A DNA stretch of 64,000 nt from an uncultured Cytophagaceae bacterium (lineage in GTDB: Bacteria; Bacteroidota; Bacteroidia; Cytophagales; Spirosomataceae). Made by a program: the position numbers and the translations under genes. Below, piece after piece: positions 9,255 through 18,692 of the stretch. Location: positions 1-64,000 of the forward strand of contig CAIUGL010000043.1 of assembly GCA_903898715.1 (NCBI GenBank), in the 5' to 3' direction. Position 1 is the stretch's first letter. The number at the start of each line of letters is the position of its first letter. Below the pieces are notes generated by a model. That model had not been told where the DNA came from. It was given only the letters and a program-made list of their open reading frames with translations, and searched no databases.

Positions 9255-11213
9255 GTGTCTACCCAATTCCCAGCCGGGCCTTTACTGAGCAAGATTCAAT
9301 CCCCAGCGGATTTGCGCAAGCTTCCCGCGGATCAGCTTCCCGCTGTATGCCAGGAATTGAGACAATATATCATCGATCATGTTTCCGTCAATGGAGGCCA
9401 CTTTGGCGCATCTTTAGGTGTCACAGAATTAACCGTAGCGCTGCACTATGTTTTCAATACCCCCGACGACCAGTTGGTGTGGGACGTAGGTCATCAAGCG
9501 TATGGACATAAGATTTTAACGGGCCGACAGCCTGTATTTCATACGAACCGACTTTTCGGAGGAATTAGTGGATTCCCGAAACGTTCAGAAAGCAAATATG
9601 ATGCATTCGGAGTAGGACACTCAAGTACGTCCATTTCTGCTGCTTTAGGTATGGCAGTTGCATCTCGATATAAGAAAGAATTCAATCGCCAGCACATCGC
9701 CGTTATTGGCGATGGTTCCATGACAGCCGGTATGGCGTTCGAAGCCATGAACCATGCAGGTGATATTCCTAACAACATGTTGATCATTTTAAATGACAAC
9801 TGCATGGCCATTGATCCCAATGTAGGTGCGTTAAAGGAATACTTAACAGATATTACCACCTCCCATACCTACAATAAGGTGAAGGATGATGTGTGGAATT
9901 TATTAGGTAAAATGTCCACTTTTGGGAAGTCTGCCCAGGAAATTGTTTCCAAAATAGAAAATGGATTAAAAGCTACTTTGTTGAAGCAAAGTAACTTATT
10001 CGAGTCCCTTAACTTGCGTTATTTCGGACCCATTGATGGCCACGATGTGGATAACCTAGCGACAATTCTTCGCGATTTAAAGGATATTCCCGGACCCAAA
10101 ATTTTGCATTGCATCACGACAAAAGGCAAAGGGTATTCATTGGCCGAAAAAGATCAAACACTTTGGCATGCGCCGGGCAAGTTTGATAAGATAACTGGCG
10201 AAATTCATAAAAAGACATTTGATAATCCACAGCCCCCTAAATACCAGGAGGTTTTCGGAAATACCTTACTCGAGCTCGCCGAAAAAAATGAAAAAATCAT
10301 GGGGGTCACGCCAGCGATGCCTTCCGGATCTTCCATGAATATTATGATGCGTGCCATGCCCGAACGTGCATTTGACGTAGGCATCGCGGAACAACATGCC
10401 GTGACATTTTCAGCCGGCTTAGCCACACAAGGCTTAACCGTATTTTGTAATATTTATAGTTCCTTTATGCAACGTGGATACGACCAAGTCATTCATGATG
10501 TATGTATCCAAAAACTCCCTGTTATCTTTTGTCTAGATCGGGCGGGGCTCGCTGGGGCAGATGGAGCAACACACCATGGCAACTTGGATTTAGCCTACAT
10601 GCGCTGCATTCCAAATATGATTGTTGCTGCTCCGCGCAATGAACAAGAATTACGCAACATGATGTTTACGGCCCAGCTAGATTCATTCAAGGATTTAGGG
10701 ATGGCCATGTCGATTCGCTACCCACGTGGCGAGGGTGTTATGCCCGTTTGGCGGACTGATTTTGAGCAATTGGAAATTGGGAAAGGCCAACAAGTCTTAG
10801 CGGGAAAACAGGTTGCTGTATTGTCTATTGGCCATATTGGTAATGAGGCAGAAAAAGCATGTCATTTATTGCGCGAACAAGGTTTAGAACCAGCTTTATT
10901 CGATATGCGTTTCGTAAAACCACTCGATGAAGCTCTATTACATGATGTTTTCAAGACATACCCCTCGGTAATCACCGTAGAAGACGCATCCATTGTAGGA
11001 GGCTTCGGCTCTGCTATTGCGGAATTCATGGTAGATAATAGATACACCAACCAGCTCATCCGATTGGGAATTCCAGATTCACTAATCGAACACGGAGAAC
11101 AAGCTGAATTATATCACCTATGTGGGATAGATTCTGTTGGAATTGCACAAAAAATAGCTGAACTATATCAAGCTAAACCTGCGCAAAAGGCCGTTCACAC
11201 TGTGGCCCACTAA
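9255..11213 (+). CDS. dxs: 1-deoxy-D-xylulose-5-phosphate synthase
   Basis: This 652-residue thiamine-diphosphate enzyme condenses pyruvate and glyceraldehyde 3-phosphate, the first step of the MEP isoprenoid pathway. Visible motifs are the N-terminal GGHFGASLGVTELTVALHY, the His-containing VGHQAYGHKILTGR, the ThDP/metal motif GDGSMTAGMAFEAMN, and DRAGLAGADGATHHG in the pyrimidine domain. The start is a GTG at 9255; no in-frame ATG precedes the conserved N-terminus. Length is typical. It would supply isoprenoid precursors for carotenoids, consistent with the desaturase at 39.5 kb. Confidence 0.95.
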   Translation: MSTQFPAGPLLSKIQSPADLRKLPADQLPAVCQELRQYIIDHVSVNGGHFGASLGVTELTVALHYVFNTPDDQLVWDVGHQAYGHKILTGRQPVFHTNRLFGGISGFPKRSESKYDAFGVGHSSTSISAALGMAVASRYKKEFNRQHIAVIGDGSMTAGMAFEAMNHAGDIPNNMLIILNDNCMAIDPNVGALKEYLTDITTSHTYNKVKDDVWNLLGKMSTFGKSAQEIVSKIENGLKATLLKQSNLFESLNLRYFGPIDGHDVDNLATILRDLKDIPGPKILHCITTKGKGYSLAEKDQTLWHAPGKFDKITGEIHKKTFDNPQPPKYQEVFGNTLLELAEKNEKIMGVTPAMPSGSSMNIMMRAMPERAFDVGIAEQHAVTFSAGLATQGLTVFCNIYSSFMQRGYDQVIHDVCIQKLPVIFCLDRAGLAGADGATHHGNLDLAYMRCIPNMIVAAPRNEQELRNMMFTAQLDSFKDLGMAMSIRYPRGEGVMPVWRTDFEQLEIGKGQQVLAGKQVAVLSIGHIGNEAEKACHLLREQGLEPALFDMRFVKPLDEALLHDVFKTYPSVITVEDASIVGGFGSAIAEFMVDNRYTNQLIRLGIPDSLIEHGEQAELYHLCGIDSVGIAQKIAELYQAKPAQKAVHTVAH

Positions 11214-11265
11214 ATTCGCGCTCGCTGATTTTTAATCAATTAGCACTTTTCAAAGAAATTATACC

Positions 11266-11273
11266 TACCTTTG
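11266..11273 (+). promoter_or_regulatory. putative -7 promoter element for typA
   Basis: TACCTTTG is an exact TAnnTTTG match, 55 bases upstream of the typA ATG. A TTTTC run lies about 15 bases upstream, closer than the usual -33 spacing. Confidence 0.5.
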
Positions 11274-11328
11274 CACCTTAAATTCCCCGACTAAGGAGAA
11301 TTTTAATTCATTCAACGCCTACATTTTT

Positions 11329-13137
11329 ATGCAAAGCATTCGTAACATTGCCATTATTGCCCACGTTGACCACGGTAAAACGACTCTTGTGGACAAAATT
11401 ATTCATGCCTCTAAAATCTTCCGTGAAAACCAAGAATTTGGAGATTTGATCCTAGATAATAACGACTTAGAGCGTGAACGCGGTATTACGATTACGTCAA
11501 AAAACGTATCCGTTCGTTACAATGGGGTAAAAATTAACATTATTGACACACCTGGTCACGCCGACTTTGGCGGTGAGGTAGAGCGTGTGCTACGTATGGC
11601 AGATGGTGTTATCTTATTGGTGGATGCTTTCGAAGGCCCAATGCCTCAAACACGTTTTGTATTGTCAAAAGCAATCGCATTAGGTTTAAAACCAATCGTG
11701 ATTGTCAATAAAGTAGATAAAGAAAATTGCCGCCCAGACGAAGTACACGAAAGTGTATTCGATTTGATGTTTAACTTAGACGCAACGGAAGATCAGTTAG
11801 ATTTCCCATGTATCTACGGTTCATCGAAGCAAGGATGGATGAGTACTGATTGGAAAAAGCCAACAGATAATATTATTCCATTATTGGATGCGATTATCGA
11901 GCACATACCAGCTTCTAAAGTTCAAGAAGGTACACCTCAAATGCAGATTACGTCATTAGACTACTCATCTTTCGTCGGTCGTATCGCGATCGGTCGTTTA
12001 GAGCGTGGAACCTTGACAGAAGGTATGCAAATTTCACTTTGCAAATCTGACGGTACAACTAAAAAAATGCGCATCAAAGAACTTCAAGTATTTGAAGGTC
12101 TTGGAAAAGTCAAAGTAGAGAAAGTAGAGTGCGGAGAGATTTGTGCGATTACAGGTATCGAAGATTTCGAAATTGGTGACACAGTTGCTGATGCAGAGAA
12201 TCCAGAGGCTTTAGCACGTATCGCGATCGACGAACCAACCATGAACATGTTGTTCACGATCAATAACTCTCCATTCTTTGGTAAAGAGGGTAAATTAGTA
12301 ACATCTCGTCACATCCGTGATCGTCTGTTCAAAGAGACAGAGAAAAACTTAGCCTTGAAAGTTGTTACGACAGAAAGCGAAGATAAGTTCTTGGTATTTG
12401 GACGTGGTATTCTTCACTTGTCGGTGTTAATCGAGACTATGCGTCGCGAAGGATATGAATTACAAGTAGGTCAGCCTCAAGTTATCTTCAAAGAAGGTCC
12501 AAATGGCGAGCGTTTAGAGCCAATTGAATCATTGGTTGTAGATGTACCTGCAGAAGTTGCTGGTAAGGTAATCGAATTAGCAACGCAAGGAAAAGGTGAA
12601 TTGTTGATCATGGAACCAAAAGGTGACTTACAACACTTAGAATTCAACATTCCATCTCGTGGTTTGATTGGCTTACGTTCTAAAGTGTTAACGGCGACTT
12701 TTGGAGAGGCGATCATGGCGCACCGTTTCATTGCCTATGAAGAATTCAAAGGAGCGATTCCAGGCCGTATCAACGGTTCATTGATTTCGATGAACACAGG
12801 TCCTGCGATTCCTTACGCAATTGATAAATTACAAGACAGAGGGGTGTTTTTCATCGATCCAGGTGAAGAAGTTTACACAGGAATGGTTGTAGGCGAGCAC
12901 AATCGTCAAAATGATATTGAGGTCAACTTGCAAGCATCGAAGCAGTTAACTAACATGCGTGCTTCAGGTACGGATTCAAATACCAAAATTGCACCGAAAT
13001 TAAACTTCTCATTAGAAGAGTGTATGGAATTTATTCAGAAAGATGAATACTTAGAAATTACACCAAAATCTTTACGTATGCGTAAAATTTGGCTAGATCC
13101 AAATGAGCGTAAGCGTAATGAGAAGAAACCTAGCTAA
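11329..13137 (+). CDS. typA: translational GTPase TypA/BipA
   Basis: This 602-residue ribosome-binding GTPase acts in 50S assembly and stress or cold adaptation. The G-motifs are plain: AHVDHGKTTLVD (G1), DTPGHADFGGEVERV (G3) and NKVDKE (G4), with RGITI switch I before them. Elongation-factor-like domains II, III and V and the BipA-specific C-terminal domain (PSRGLIGLRSKVLTATFGEA) follow. Codon use is strongly biased (CGT, GGT, TTA, GAA), consistent with high expression. A clean intrinsic terminator follows, which sits inside the convergent comEC coding sequence. Confidence 0.96.
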   Translation: MQSIRNIAIIAHVDHGKTTLVDKIIHASKIFRENQEFGDLILDNNDLERERGITITSKNVSVRYNGVKINIIDTPGHADFGGEVERVLRMADGVILLVDAFEGPMPQTRFVLSKAIALGLKPIVIVNKVDKENCRPDEVHESVFDLMFNLDATEDQLDFPCIYGSSKQGWMSTDWKKPTDNIIPLLDAIIEHIPASKVQEGTPQMQITSLDYSSFVGRIAIGRLERGTLTEGMQISLCKSDGTTKKMRIKELQVFEGLGKVKVEKVECGEICAITGIEDFEIGDTVADAENPEALARIAIDEPTMNMLFTINNSPFFGKEGKLVTSRHIRDRLFKETEKNLALKVVTTESEDKFLVFGRGILHLSVLIETMRREGYELQVGQPQVIFKEGPNGERLEPIESLVVDVPAEVAGKVIELATQGKGELLIMEPKGDLQHLEFNIPSRGLIGLRSKVLTATFGEAIMAHRFIAYEEFKGAIPGRINGSLISMNTGPAIPYAIDKLQDRGVFFIDPGEEVYTGMVVGEHNRQNDIEVNLQASKQLTNMRASGTDSNTKIAPKLNFSLEECMEFIQKDEYLEITPKSLRMRKIWLDPNERKRNEKKPS

Positions 13138-15104
13138 TACATTTCAGGCTGCCTTCGGGCAGCCTTTTTTTTGATATAAACGGCAGGAACTTCCCCTAAA
13201 AACGTTATCCCTTTAGTACGGAAACCACGTAACTGACCTAGCCGATAAGCGCTAGGCCGGCGCACAAAATACCAATGTGCGTGTGGCCAAAATTGAAGCC
13301 ACCGCAAATCGCGAGATGATTTAGAAGGTTCAATAATCAAGTCTGTGATTCCCGCCATCCTGGGCTTGCATGGTTCACGAGCTACATAAAATGTATGCTC
13401 GCCAAAACTCCAAGCCTGTGGGAGCTTACGTGAAATTGTATCTTGCACATGTCTTTGTGCGAGCATGGGAATAACATTCGATTGTACCCAAGCTGGTGAC
13501 ATGGCTCCATAAAGAGCGGCATGAGTTCCTGCTACTTGAATGCCAACTACCTGAGCCTGATGAACCGTGACAAACATTCCGTCCGCAGGTACCCAAAACC
13601 ATCTGGGCAAACTGATGGCTATCCACAAAATAGACAAACTGATTAATAAACTAACCTTTCGAAATCTCCACCATAACCCAACCAAAATAATCGATAAATA
13701 ATACGCCCCAAGCACGATAAAATCAAGTTGAAGCAACGGAATCACCGGGTGAAAATAATCCGCAACAAAAAACAGGAGGCCATGAAAACAGGTAAAGCAA
13801 AGTTCCAATAAGTCTCCCAACCAAGAAATTGCCAGTGGACTTAATGCCAAAAAAACAAATCCTACCCCTAGTGTAATACTTGAGATGAGAATCAAGAGCG
13901 GGTTTAACAGAAAGAAATGAACTGGATTCGGATATTGATGGAAATAAAAAATAACCAAAGGCCACGTAAGCGCCTGAGCTGCAATGGCCACACACGTGAC
14001 CTCCCAAAGCTGATTGCAAATCCAAAATCTACTGCTGACCATATTTGTTAGCCATCCTTGAAATAAAATCAGACCTAGAACAGCCATGTAGGACAACTGA
14101 AATCCCGCCTGAAATAAATAATGTGGATCCCAAACCAGAAGAACCAAACAAGAAAAAGCGAGCGTATTCACCGGATGATGATTTAAGCGAAATGACCTAG
14201 CCCCCAAAACAATCGAAAACATCCAAGCCGAACGTAATACGGGGCCAGAAAAACCAGTCATACCCGCATACGCCCATAAAAAAAGCATAATCATAAAGAA
14301 ATGCATCCAAGGCCACCGACGTAAAAACCCGAAAATAAAGGCTAAGCCCACATATAAAAAACCCACGTGCAAGCCCGAAACAGATAAGATATGAATCGCA
14401 CCTAACGAAGCATAGCGCTGCATCGTTTCGAAATCTATCGAAGACGAAACCCCTAAAAACATAGCCTCCGCCACATCTCGATTGACACCCACAGGCAGGG
14501 CCCTCCGCAGGGCCAACTGGAAATACTTTCGGCCTTGATTCAGCCAATCCCAAGTTGATGCAGAACCTCCTAATGGCAGCCAATAGTCCTTTTTGGCATA
14601 TATTTGACCGCCTACCCCCCTTTGAGCATAATATACTGGCCAGTCCATTCCGCCTGGGAAAAGTGGCGCAGCAATAGGATTCAAATATCCTGAAATTAAA
14701 TACCGTGCTCCCGCCTTAGGTATAGGCGCCGTCTTTTCAACATACACCTTCCAATATCCTGATCCGGGAATCCAACAAGCCTGATCGCGCAAGGCAATCG
14801 CCTTGCCCATGACAGACCAGGTATTTGCCTTTTCGACTAGCTGTCCGTCAACTTGTATCACACATGCGCGGGTGGATAATTCATAAGCTAAAGCACGTGG
14901 AATCTGCACCTGCCCAAATCGAAAAACACTGAGCGTAATGAATACAAGCGCAAGTAAAAACTCCGATTGGACTAGACAGATGCAAAGACCACATGTAGCT
15001 AAAGGAGCCCAAGCCCATAAGGGACAATAGCAAGCCATCAACGTCCCCGCAATCCAATAAACAAGTAAACGAACGTAGGGAAACGGGCTGAAAAATGAAT
15101 GCAA
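13134..15104 (-). CDS. comEC: ComEC/Rec2-family DNA uptake channel protein
   Basis: This 656-residue inner-membrane protein belongs to the ComEC family, which moves single-stranded DNA into the cytoplasm during transformation. An N-terminal pair of membrane segments and a soluble region (residues 60-200) precede the competence domain, whose conserved part reads GAIHILSVSGLHVGFLYVGLAF; further hydrophobic segments follow. The C-terminal metallo-beta-lactamase domain of the Bacillus protein is not present, as is common in Bacteroidota. No in-frame ATG exists near the start; a TTG at 15104, 18 bases after the nadD stop, is the best start and suggests translational coupling. The C-terminal codons run through the typA terminator and overlap typA by 4 bases. 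Confidence 0.88.
   Translation of the reverse strand: MHSFFSPFPYVRLLVYWIAGTLMACYCPLWAWAPLATCGLCICLVQSEFLLALVFITLSVFRFGQVQIPRALAYELSTRACVIQVDGQLVEKANTWSVMGKAIALRDQACWIPGSGYWKVYVEKTAPIPKAGARYLISGYLNPIAAPLFPGGMDWPVYYAQRGVGGQIYAKKDYWLPLGGSASTWDWLNQGRKYFQLALRRALPVGVNRDVAEAMFLGVSSSIDFETMQRYASLGAIHILSVSGLHVGFLYVGLAFIFGFLRRWPWMHFFMIMLFLWAYAGMTGFSGPVLRSAWMFSIVLGARSFRLNHHPVNTLAFSCLVLLVWDPHYLFQAGFQLSYMAVLGLILFQGWLTNMVSSRFWICNQLWEVTCVAIAAQALTWPLVIFYFHQYPNPVHFFLLNPLLILISSITLGVGFVFLALSPLAISWLGDLLELCFTCFHGLLFFVADYFHPVIPLLQLDFIVLGAYYLSIILVGLWWRFRKVSLLISLSILWIAISLPRWFWVPADGMFVTVHQAQVVGIQVAGTHAALYGAMSPAWVQSNVIPMLAQRHVQDTISRKLPQAWSFGEHTFYVAREPCKPRMAGITDLIIEPSKSSRDLRWLQFWPHAHWYFVRRPSAYRLGQLRGFRTKGITFLGEVPAVYIKKKAARRQPEMY
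13146..13172 (+). terminator. intrinsic terminator of typA
   Basis: An 8-bp stem, AGGCTGCC (13146-13153) with GGCAGCCT (13158-13165), is closed by a TTCG tetraloop and followed by an 8-9 base T-run. It begins 9 bases after the typA stop codon. On the minus strand it is coding: it encodes the last residues of comEC. Confidence 0.92.
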
Positions 15105-15122
15105 GACCTTAGGCGAAAAGGC

Positions 15123-15695
15123 CTAAAGGTAGAATTTTTTGATAGCGATATGTTCCTCGACTTGTTCAGGAACTAGATATTTTATGGATTGCCCTTGTTG
15201 AATGCACGCACGAATGTACGTCGCTGAAATCTGCAAAACCGGCGCCTCGATCCGCGTTACCTGTTTATGCTGCCATAAATCGCTCTTTGGCTCCTCCCCT
15301 CTAGGGTATACGAAAAGCCCATAATAATCAAGTATTTGGTGGTAGTTTTTCCAACTCGTAAACTGTTCCAAGTTATCTCCGCCAATAATTAAAGAGAATG
15401 TGTGTGTAGGATGCCGTGCCGACAAATGCGTTAGCGTATCAATCGTATAGGAAGGTTTGCTTAAGTGAAACTCAATATCACAACTCTTAAATTTGAAATT
15501 ATCCTCAATCGCCCGCTCTACCATATCAAGTCGGTCAAACTCATGCAACAAGGATTTACTTTTTTTATGGGGATTTTGAGGTGATACCACAAACCAAATT
15601 TGGTCTAGATCCGTCTGATTTAATACCGCTTGGGCAACCATTAAGTGGCCATGATGTATGGGGTTAAATGAACCGAAAAATAGGCCAACTTTCAT
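15123..15695 (-). CDS. nadD: nicotinate-nucleotide adenylyltransferase
   Basis: This 190-residue enzyme adenylates nicotinate mononucleotide to deamido-NAD, a step of NAD synthesis. The nucleotidyltransferase motif GSFNPIHHGHL is at residues 8-18 and the ISATYIR motif near the C-terminus, both typical of NadD. It begins with an ATG 1 base downstream of gmk and is followed 18 bases later by comEC, so gmk, nadD and comEC probably form one operon. Confidence 0.93.
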   Translation of the reverse strand: MKVGLFFGSFNPIHHGHLMVAQAVLNQTDLDQIWFVVSPQNPHKKSKSLLHEFDRLDMVERAIEDNFKFKSCDIEFHLSKPSYTIDTLTHLSARHPTHTFSLIIGGDNLEQFTSWKNYHQILDYYGLFVYPRGEEPKSDLWQHKQVTRIEAPVLQISATYIRACIQQGQSIKYLVPEQVEEHIAIKKFYL

Positions 15696-15696
15696 A

Positions 15697-16263
15697 TTAA
15701 TGCGTAAGTTCGTCGAATAGTCGTTGGGCTTCTCTTACCGCATCCGCTAGCTGATCGTTCACTAAAATAACATCGAATTTATCTTGAAAAGCCCATTCAA
15801 ACTTCATTTTAAAAATACGTTTAGAAAGCGACTCCTCCGTTTCCGTACCTCGCGAACGCAAACGATCCTCCAAAATCTCAAGCGAAGGCACTTTGACAAA
15901 AACAGCTAAGGCACGTTCTTTATAATAGTTCTTCAAAGCAAGCCCTCCTTTAACATCTACATCAAAAATAACATGCTTCCCAGATGCCCAAATGCGTTCG
16001 ATTTCAGATTTCAAAGTACCATAATAGGCCCCTGGATACACTTCCTCCCATTCAACAAAAGCATCTTCATCAATTTTTGTACGAAATTCATCGGGCGTTA
16101 AAAAGTAATAATCTTGCCCATCTTGCTCCGACCGACCACGCTTATCCCGTGTGCATGCAGAAATAGAAAATCCAAGATTGGGATTATTCGCAAGTAATTG
16201 TTTGACGATTGTTGTTTTTCCTGAACCGGATGGCGCAGAGAATATAATTAATTTACCTTCCAA
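15697..16263 (-). CDS. gmk: guanylate kinase
   Basis: This 188-residue enzyme phosphorylates GMP to GDP with ATP. The P-loop [10 protein letters not shown] is at residues 9-18, followed by the GMP-binding region ([19 protein letters not shown]) and the lid arginines ([16 protein letters not shown]). The start is a TTG at 16263; the frame upstream reaches a stop with no ATG. It lies 21 bases after the anti-sigma-like gene and 1 base before nadD. Confidence 0.95.
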   Translation of the reverse strand: MEGKLIIFSAPSGSGKTTIVKQLLANNPNLGFSISACTRDKRGRSEQDGQDYYFLTPDEFRTKIDEDAFVEWEEVYPGAYYGTLKSEIERIWASGKHVIFDVDVKGGLALKNYYKERALAVFVKVPSLEILEDRLRSRGTETEESLSKRIFKMKFEWAFQDKFDVILVNDQLADAVREAQRLFDELTH

Positions 16264-16284
16264 GGTGTTTGGCTTTGATTTAAG

Positions 16285-16557
16285 CTAACAAAATAAGGGA
16301 ATTAAGATGGAAATAAGGATTAAAACCAAAAAAAGTTTTGTCTTAATCCGAGTGAATAAATCTGAGGGACATGAGACCGAACATTTATCCTTAATCGCTT
16401 TTTTCAAAGATAACTCAAGCGCATAACCTTCTTGACAGGGTAAACACTGATCTTTATTAGCCAAAAACCGAGCCTCTTCTTCTGCTGTTGCTTCTTTGTC
16501 CAGAATTCGTTGGATTAGCTGAAGGCACTCTTTCTGATGGGTACAATTCGTTTTCAT
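16285..16557 (-). CDS. small membrane-anchored anti-sigma-like protein
   Basis: This 90-residue protein resembles short zinc-binding anti-sigma factors (zf-HC2 type). A Cys at residue 11, an acidic helix (LDKEATAEEEARFLANK) and a CLPC pair are followed by a C-terminal hydrophobic segment (KLFLVLILISILIPLFC) able to anchor it in the membrane. In the usual H-x3-C-x2-C zinc motif the first ligand is His; here it reads NKDQCLPC, so Asn replaces His. It lies directly downstream of an ECF sigma factor on the same strand, which supports the pairing. Whether it binds zinc or the sigma factor is inference. Confidence 0.7.
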   Translation of the reverse strand: MKTNCTHQKECLQLIQRILDKEATAEEEARFLANKDQCLPCQEGYALELSLKKAIKDKCSVSCPSDLFTRIKTKLFLVLILISILIPLFC

Positions 16558-16636
16558 TCCTTGTTAGTCTGCATGTGGCGACCTTTGCGTAACAAACACT
16601 CAGGCCTAATTAGTTCATTTCATTTGTGACAAAGTG

Positions 16637-17221
16637 TCAGACGTAGCCTTTGGTTTTGGCATAATTCGATAAGGCTACTTTGAGTAAAGCGCGAGCGCGA
16701 TGCAATCGAGAACGAACCGTCCCAATTGGAATATTCAGAATTCGTGCCATTTCTTCATAACTAAATTCCTCTAGGTCACACAAAATGATAATCATTCGAA
16801 AGTCTACGGGTAGTGCTTGAATAGCAGCTGTAATCTCATCTCCAAGCATCTCATTAACCGTCTCTGCCTGCAAATCAGCTTGAAAAGCAGGTTCAGAATC
16901 CTCGTCGCCTGTAATGGATTGCTCCACCCACTCAAACTCGACTTTGGAAGGGCCTCGGGATTTCTTACGATAATCGTTGATGAAATTATTCTTAAGAATT
17001 CGGAATAACCAGGCTTTGGCATAAGTCCCTGGCTCAAATGAATGAATAAAACGATACGCTTTCATGCAGGTATCTTGAACTAAGTCCTGCGCTTCATCTT
17101 CATCATTCGTTAATTTTAATGCGAAATTATACATCGCATCCATATGTGGGAAAAATTCCTGCTGAAAAATGGCATGCGCCCGTTCAGGTGAAATTTTCGA
17201 ATCTACTACTGGAATATCCAT
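16637..17221 (-). CDS. ECF-type RNA polymerase sigma factor
   Basis: This 194-residue sigma-70 family member directs RNA polymerase to a specific promoter set. Region 2 is visible in LTNDEDEAQDLVQDTCMKAY and AKAWLFRILKNNFINDYRKK; region 4 is a clear helix-turn-helix in LEEFSYEEMARILNIPIGTV followed by RSRLHRARALLK. A linker of about 45 acidic residues separates them. The small anti-sigma-like gene follows 79 bases downstream. A 12-bp palindrome lies 16 bases upstream of the start. No stimulus can be assigned. Confidence 0.93.
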   Translation of the reverse strand: MDIPVVDSKISPERAHAIFQQEFFPHMDAMYNFALKLTNDEDEAQDLVQDTCMKAYRFIHSFEPGTYAKAWLFRILKNNFINDYRKKSRGPSKVEFEWVEQSITGDEDSEPAFQADLQAETVNEMLGDEITAAIQALPVDFRMIIILCDLEEFSYEEMARILNIPIGTVRSRLHRARALLKVALSNYAKTKGYV

Positions 17222-17236
17222 ATGCTAGGCATTTAG

Positions 17237-17248
17237 GCAAAATTTTGC
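17237..17248. promoter_or_regulatory. perfect palindrome upstream of the ECF sigma gene
   Basis: GCAAAATTTTGC is a perfect 12-bp palindrome, 16 bases from the start codon at 17221. It could be a regulator site or part of the promoter; AT-rich palindromes of this size also occur by chance. Confidence 0.3.
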
Positions 17249-17276
17249 GTATGCCCTTACCTACAATTCCGTATCC

Positions 17277-17316
17277 AAAAAAAAAATAAGTTATTTCTCT
17301 GCCAAAAAGACTTATT
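17277..17316 (-). terminator. weak terminator after mreD
   Basis: On the minus strand AATAAG and CTTATT flank a 20-base loop, starting at the mreD stop codon, followed by a run of 10 T. The stem is only 6 bp and AT-rich, so this is a modest candidate. Confidence 0.4.
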
Positions 17317-17821
17317 GGCCCCGATTAAAAAACGCTAATAACCCAAAGACAAGCATACCTAGCAAGGCTGAACTGAATGCCCGCAATAAACTTAGGCCAA
17401 ACAAAGCAAAATCACTGGCTTCAAAAATAAACAATATCAAATGGTGTGAAACCAGCATCAAGCCTACATATGGGAAAAACCACAACCACTTCATTTCCGC
17501 TAATGAGACTTCTGAGCGCTCGTCATATCCATTAGCTGGAGTTAATATCCGAAAAAAAGTCGGTCGCAATAAAGCAACCAAAACCGTCCCAAATGCGTGT
17601 AATCCATGCGTATTATAAAAGACATCAATTATCCAACCGCTAAAAAAGGCAACCACAAGCAAAAGCGGAGTCGCAGTCCGCATCGGTGCCTTAATAATGA
17701 CCCAAAGATAGATAAAGCAAAAAGCGACATTGGCTAAAGCAATATCCCGCAAAAACAACACTTGCATGGCCATTGCTGCCATGGCTCCAAGAAACCACTT
17801 CACCGACAAACTCGCATTCAT
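17312..17821 (-). CDS. mreD: rod shape-determining protein MreD
   Basis: This 169-residue inner-membrane protein has five or so hydrophobic segments and is part of the MreBCD elongation complex that organises peptidoglycan synthesis. Sequence similarity in this family is low, so the call rests mainly on size, hydrophobicity, a DVFYNTHGLHAFG-type loop, and its position 1 base downstream of mreC. Confidence 0.85.
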   Translation of the reverse strand: MNASLSVKWFLGAMAAMAMQVLFLRDIALANVAFCFIYLWVIIKAPMRTATPLLLVVAFFSGWIIDVFYNTHGLHAFGTVLVALLRPTFFRILTPANGYDERSEVSLAEMKWLWFFPYVGLMLVSHHLILFIFEASDFALFGLSLLRAFSSALLGMLVFGLLAFFNRGQ

Positions 17822-17822
17822 G

Positions 17823-18662
17823 CTATTCCGTTTTAGGTTTATTTTGTTCCAATTTGGCTTGTTGGTAAGCCAATCGATTCTTGATTACATATACATATTG
17901 CAACGTAGAAAACTGTGTCAGCAACATGACTTTAATATCGTGAAATGTATCATCCTTCTCCTTTCCCACTTTGGCTACAATTCCAATAGGTACATTAGGA
18001 GGGAAAACAGCATTATAGTCAGACGTCACCACGGTGTCCCCTTTCGTAACCTTTTTATATTTCGACACATCCATAAGCTCCCCAACCTCAGCTTGGTAGC
18101 CAGACCACTTCATGTATCCCAACTCGCCAGATGATTTCAGTTTAGCAGAAACCGTATTACTCGTATGTAAAACCGAAACAATTAGCGATAAATTCTCGGT
18201 ACTTGACATGACTTTCCCCACGATTCCCGTGGATGAAATAACTGCCATCCCCGGCTTAATGCCATCGGATAATCCTTTATCAATTGTCAAATAATTTTGG
18301 GAAAGTTGGGTCGTTTGATCAATCACCTTACAAGCAATCGCCTGGTAGCGATTCATTAGCGCGGCACTCGCAAAGTAAGGAATTTTCCCCGCAGGCTGTT
18401 GCTGACTTCGTAATTGTAAAATCTGCGTGTGTAAACGCGCATTTTCAGCAGCTAATTGGCCATTCACAATACGTAACTGATGATACTTTTTAACCTCTTG
18501 TGTAGTAGATAAAATGGAGGCCGCCCACTGATTCGTGGTATTAAAATACCAGGTATGTTGGTATGTATTGTAACTAAATATAGCCCAAAGATTCACAATT
18601 TCCAGCACCAAAAACAGGAGGAATGTCCGCTGTCTCAGTAGGAATTGGAACAATTGGTTCAT
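17823..18662 (-). CDS. mreC: rod shape-determining protein MreC
   Basis: This 279-residue protein has one N-terminal transmembrane segment (FLLFLVLEIVNLWAIFSYN), a short coiled coil (residues 60-95) and the two-barrel periplasmic domain typical of MreC. Conserved stretches include the KGLSDGIKPGMAVISSTGIV region and GDTVVTSDYNAVFPPNVPIG. It links MreB filaments to the cell-wall synthases in the periplasm. It follows mreB by 30 bases and precedes mreD by 1 base. Confidence 0.93.
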   Translation of the reverse strand: MNQLFQFLLRQRTFLLFLVLEIVNLWAIFSYNTYQHTWYFNTTNQWAASILSTTQEVKKYHQLRIVNGQLAAENARLHTQILQLRSQQQPAGKIPYFASAALMNRYQAIACKVIDQTTQLSQNYLTIDKGLSDGIKPGMAVISSTGIVGKVMSSTENLSLIVSVLHTSNTVSAKLKSSGELGYMKWSGYQAEVGELMDVSKYKKVTKGDTVVTSDYNAVFPPNVPIGIVAKVGKEKDDTFHDIKVMLLTQFSTLQYVYVIKNRLAYQQAKLEQNKPKTE

Positions 18663-18692
18663 GCCAAACGCGATTTAAATGGGGAAGAAAAA

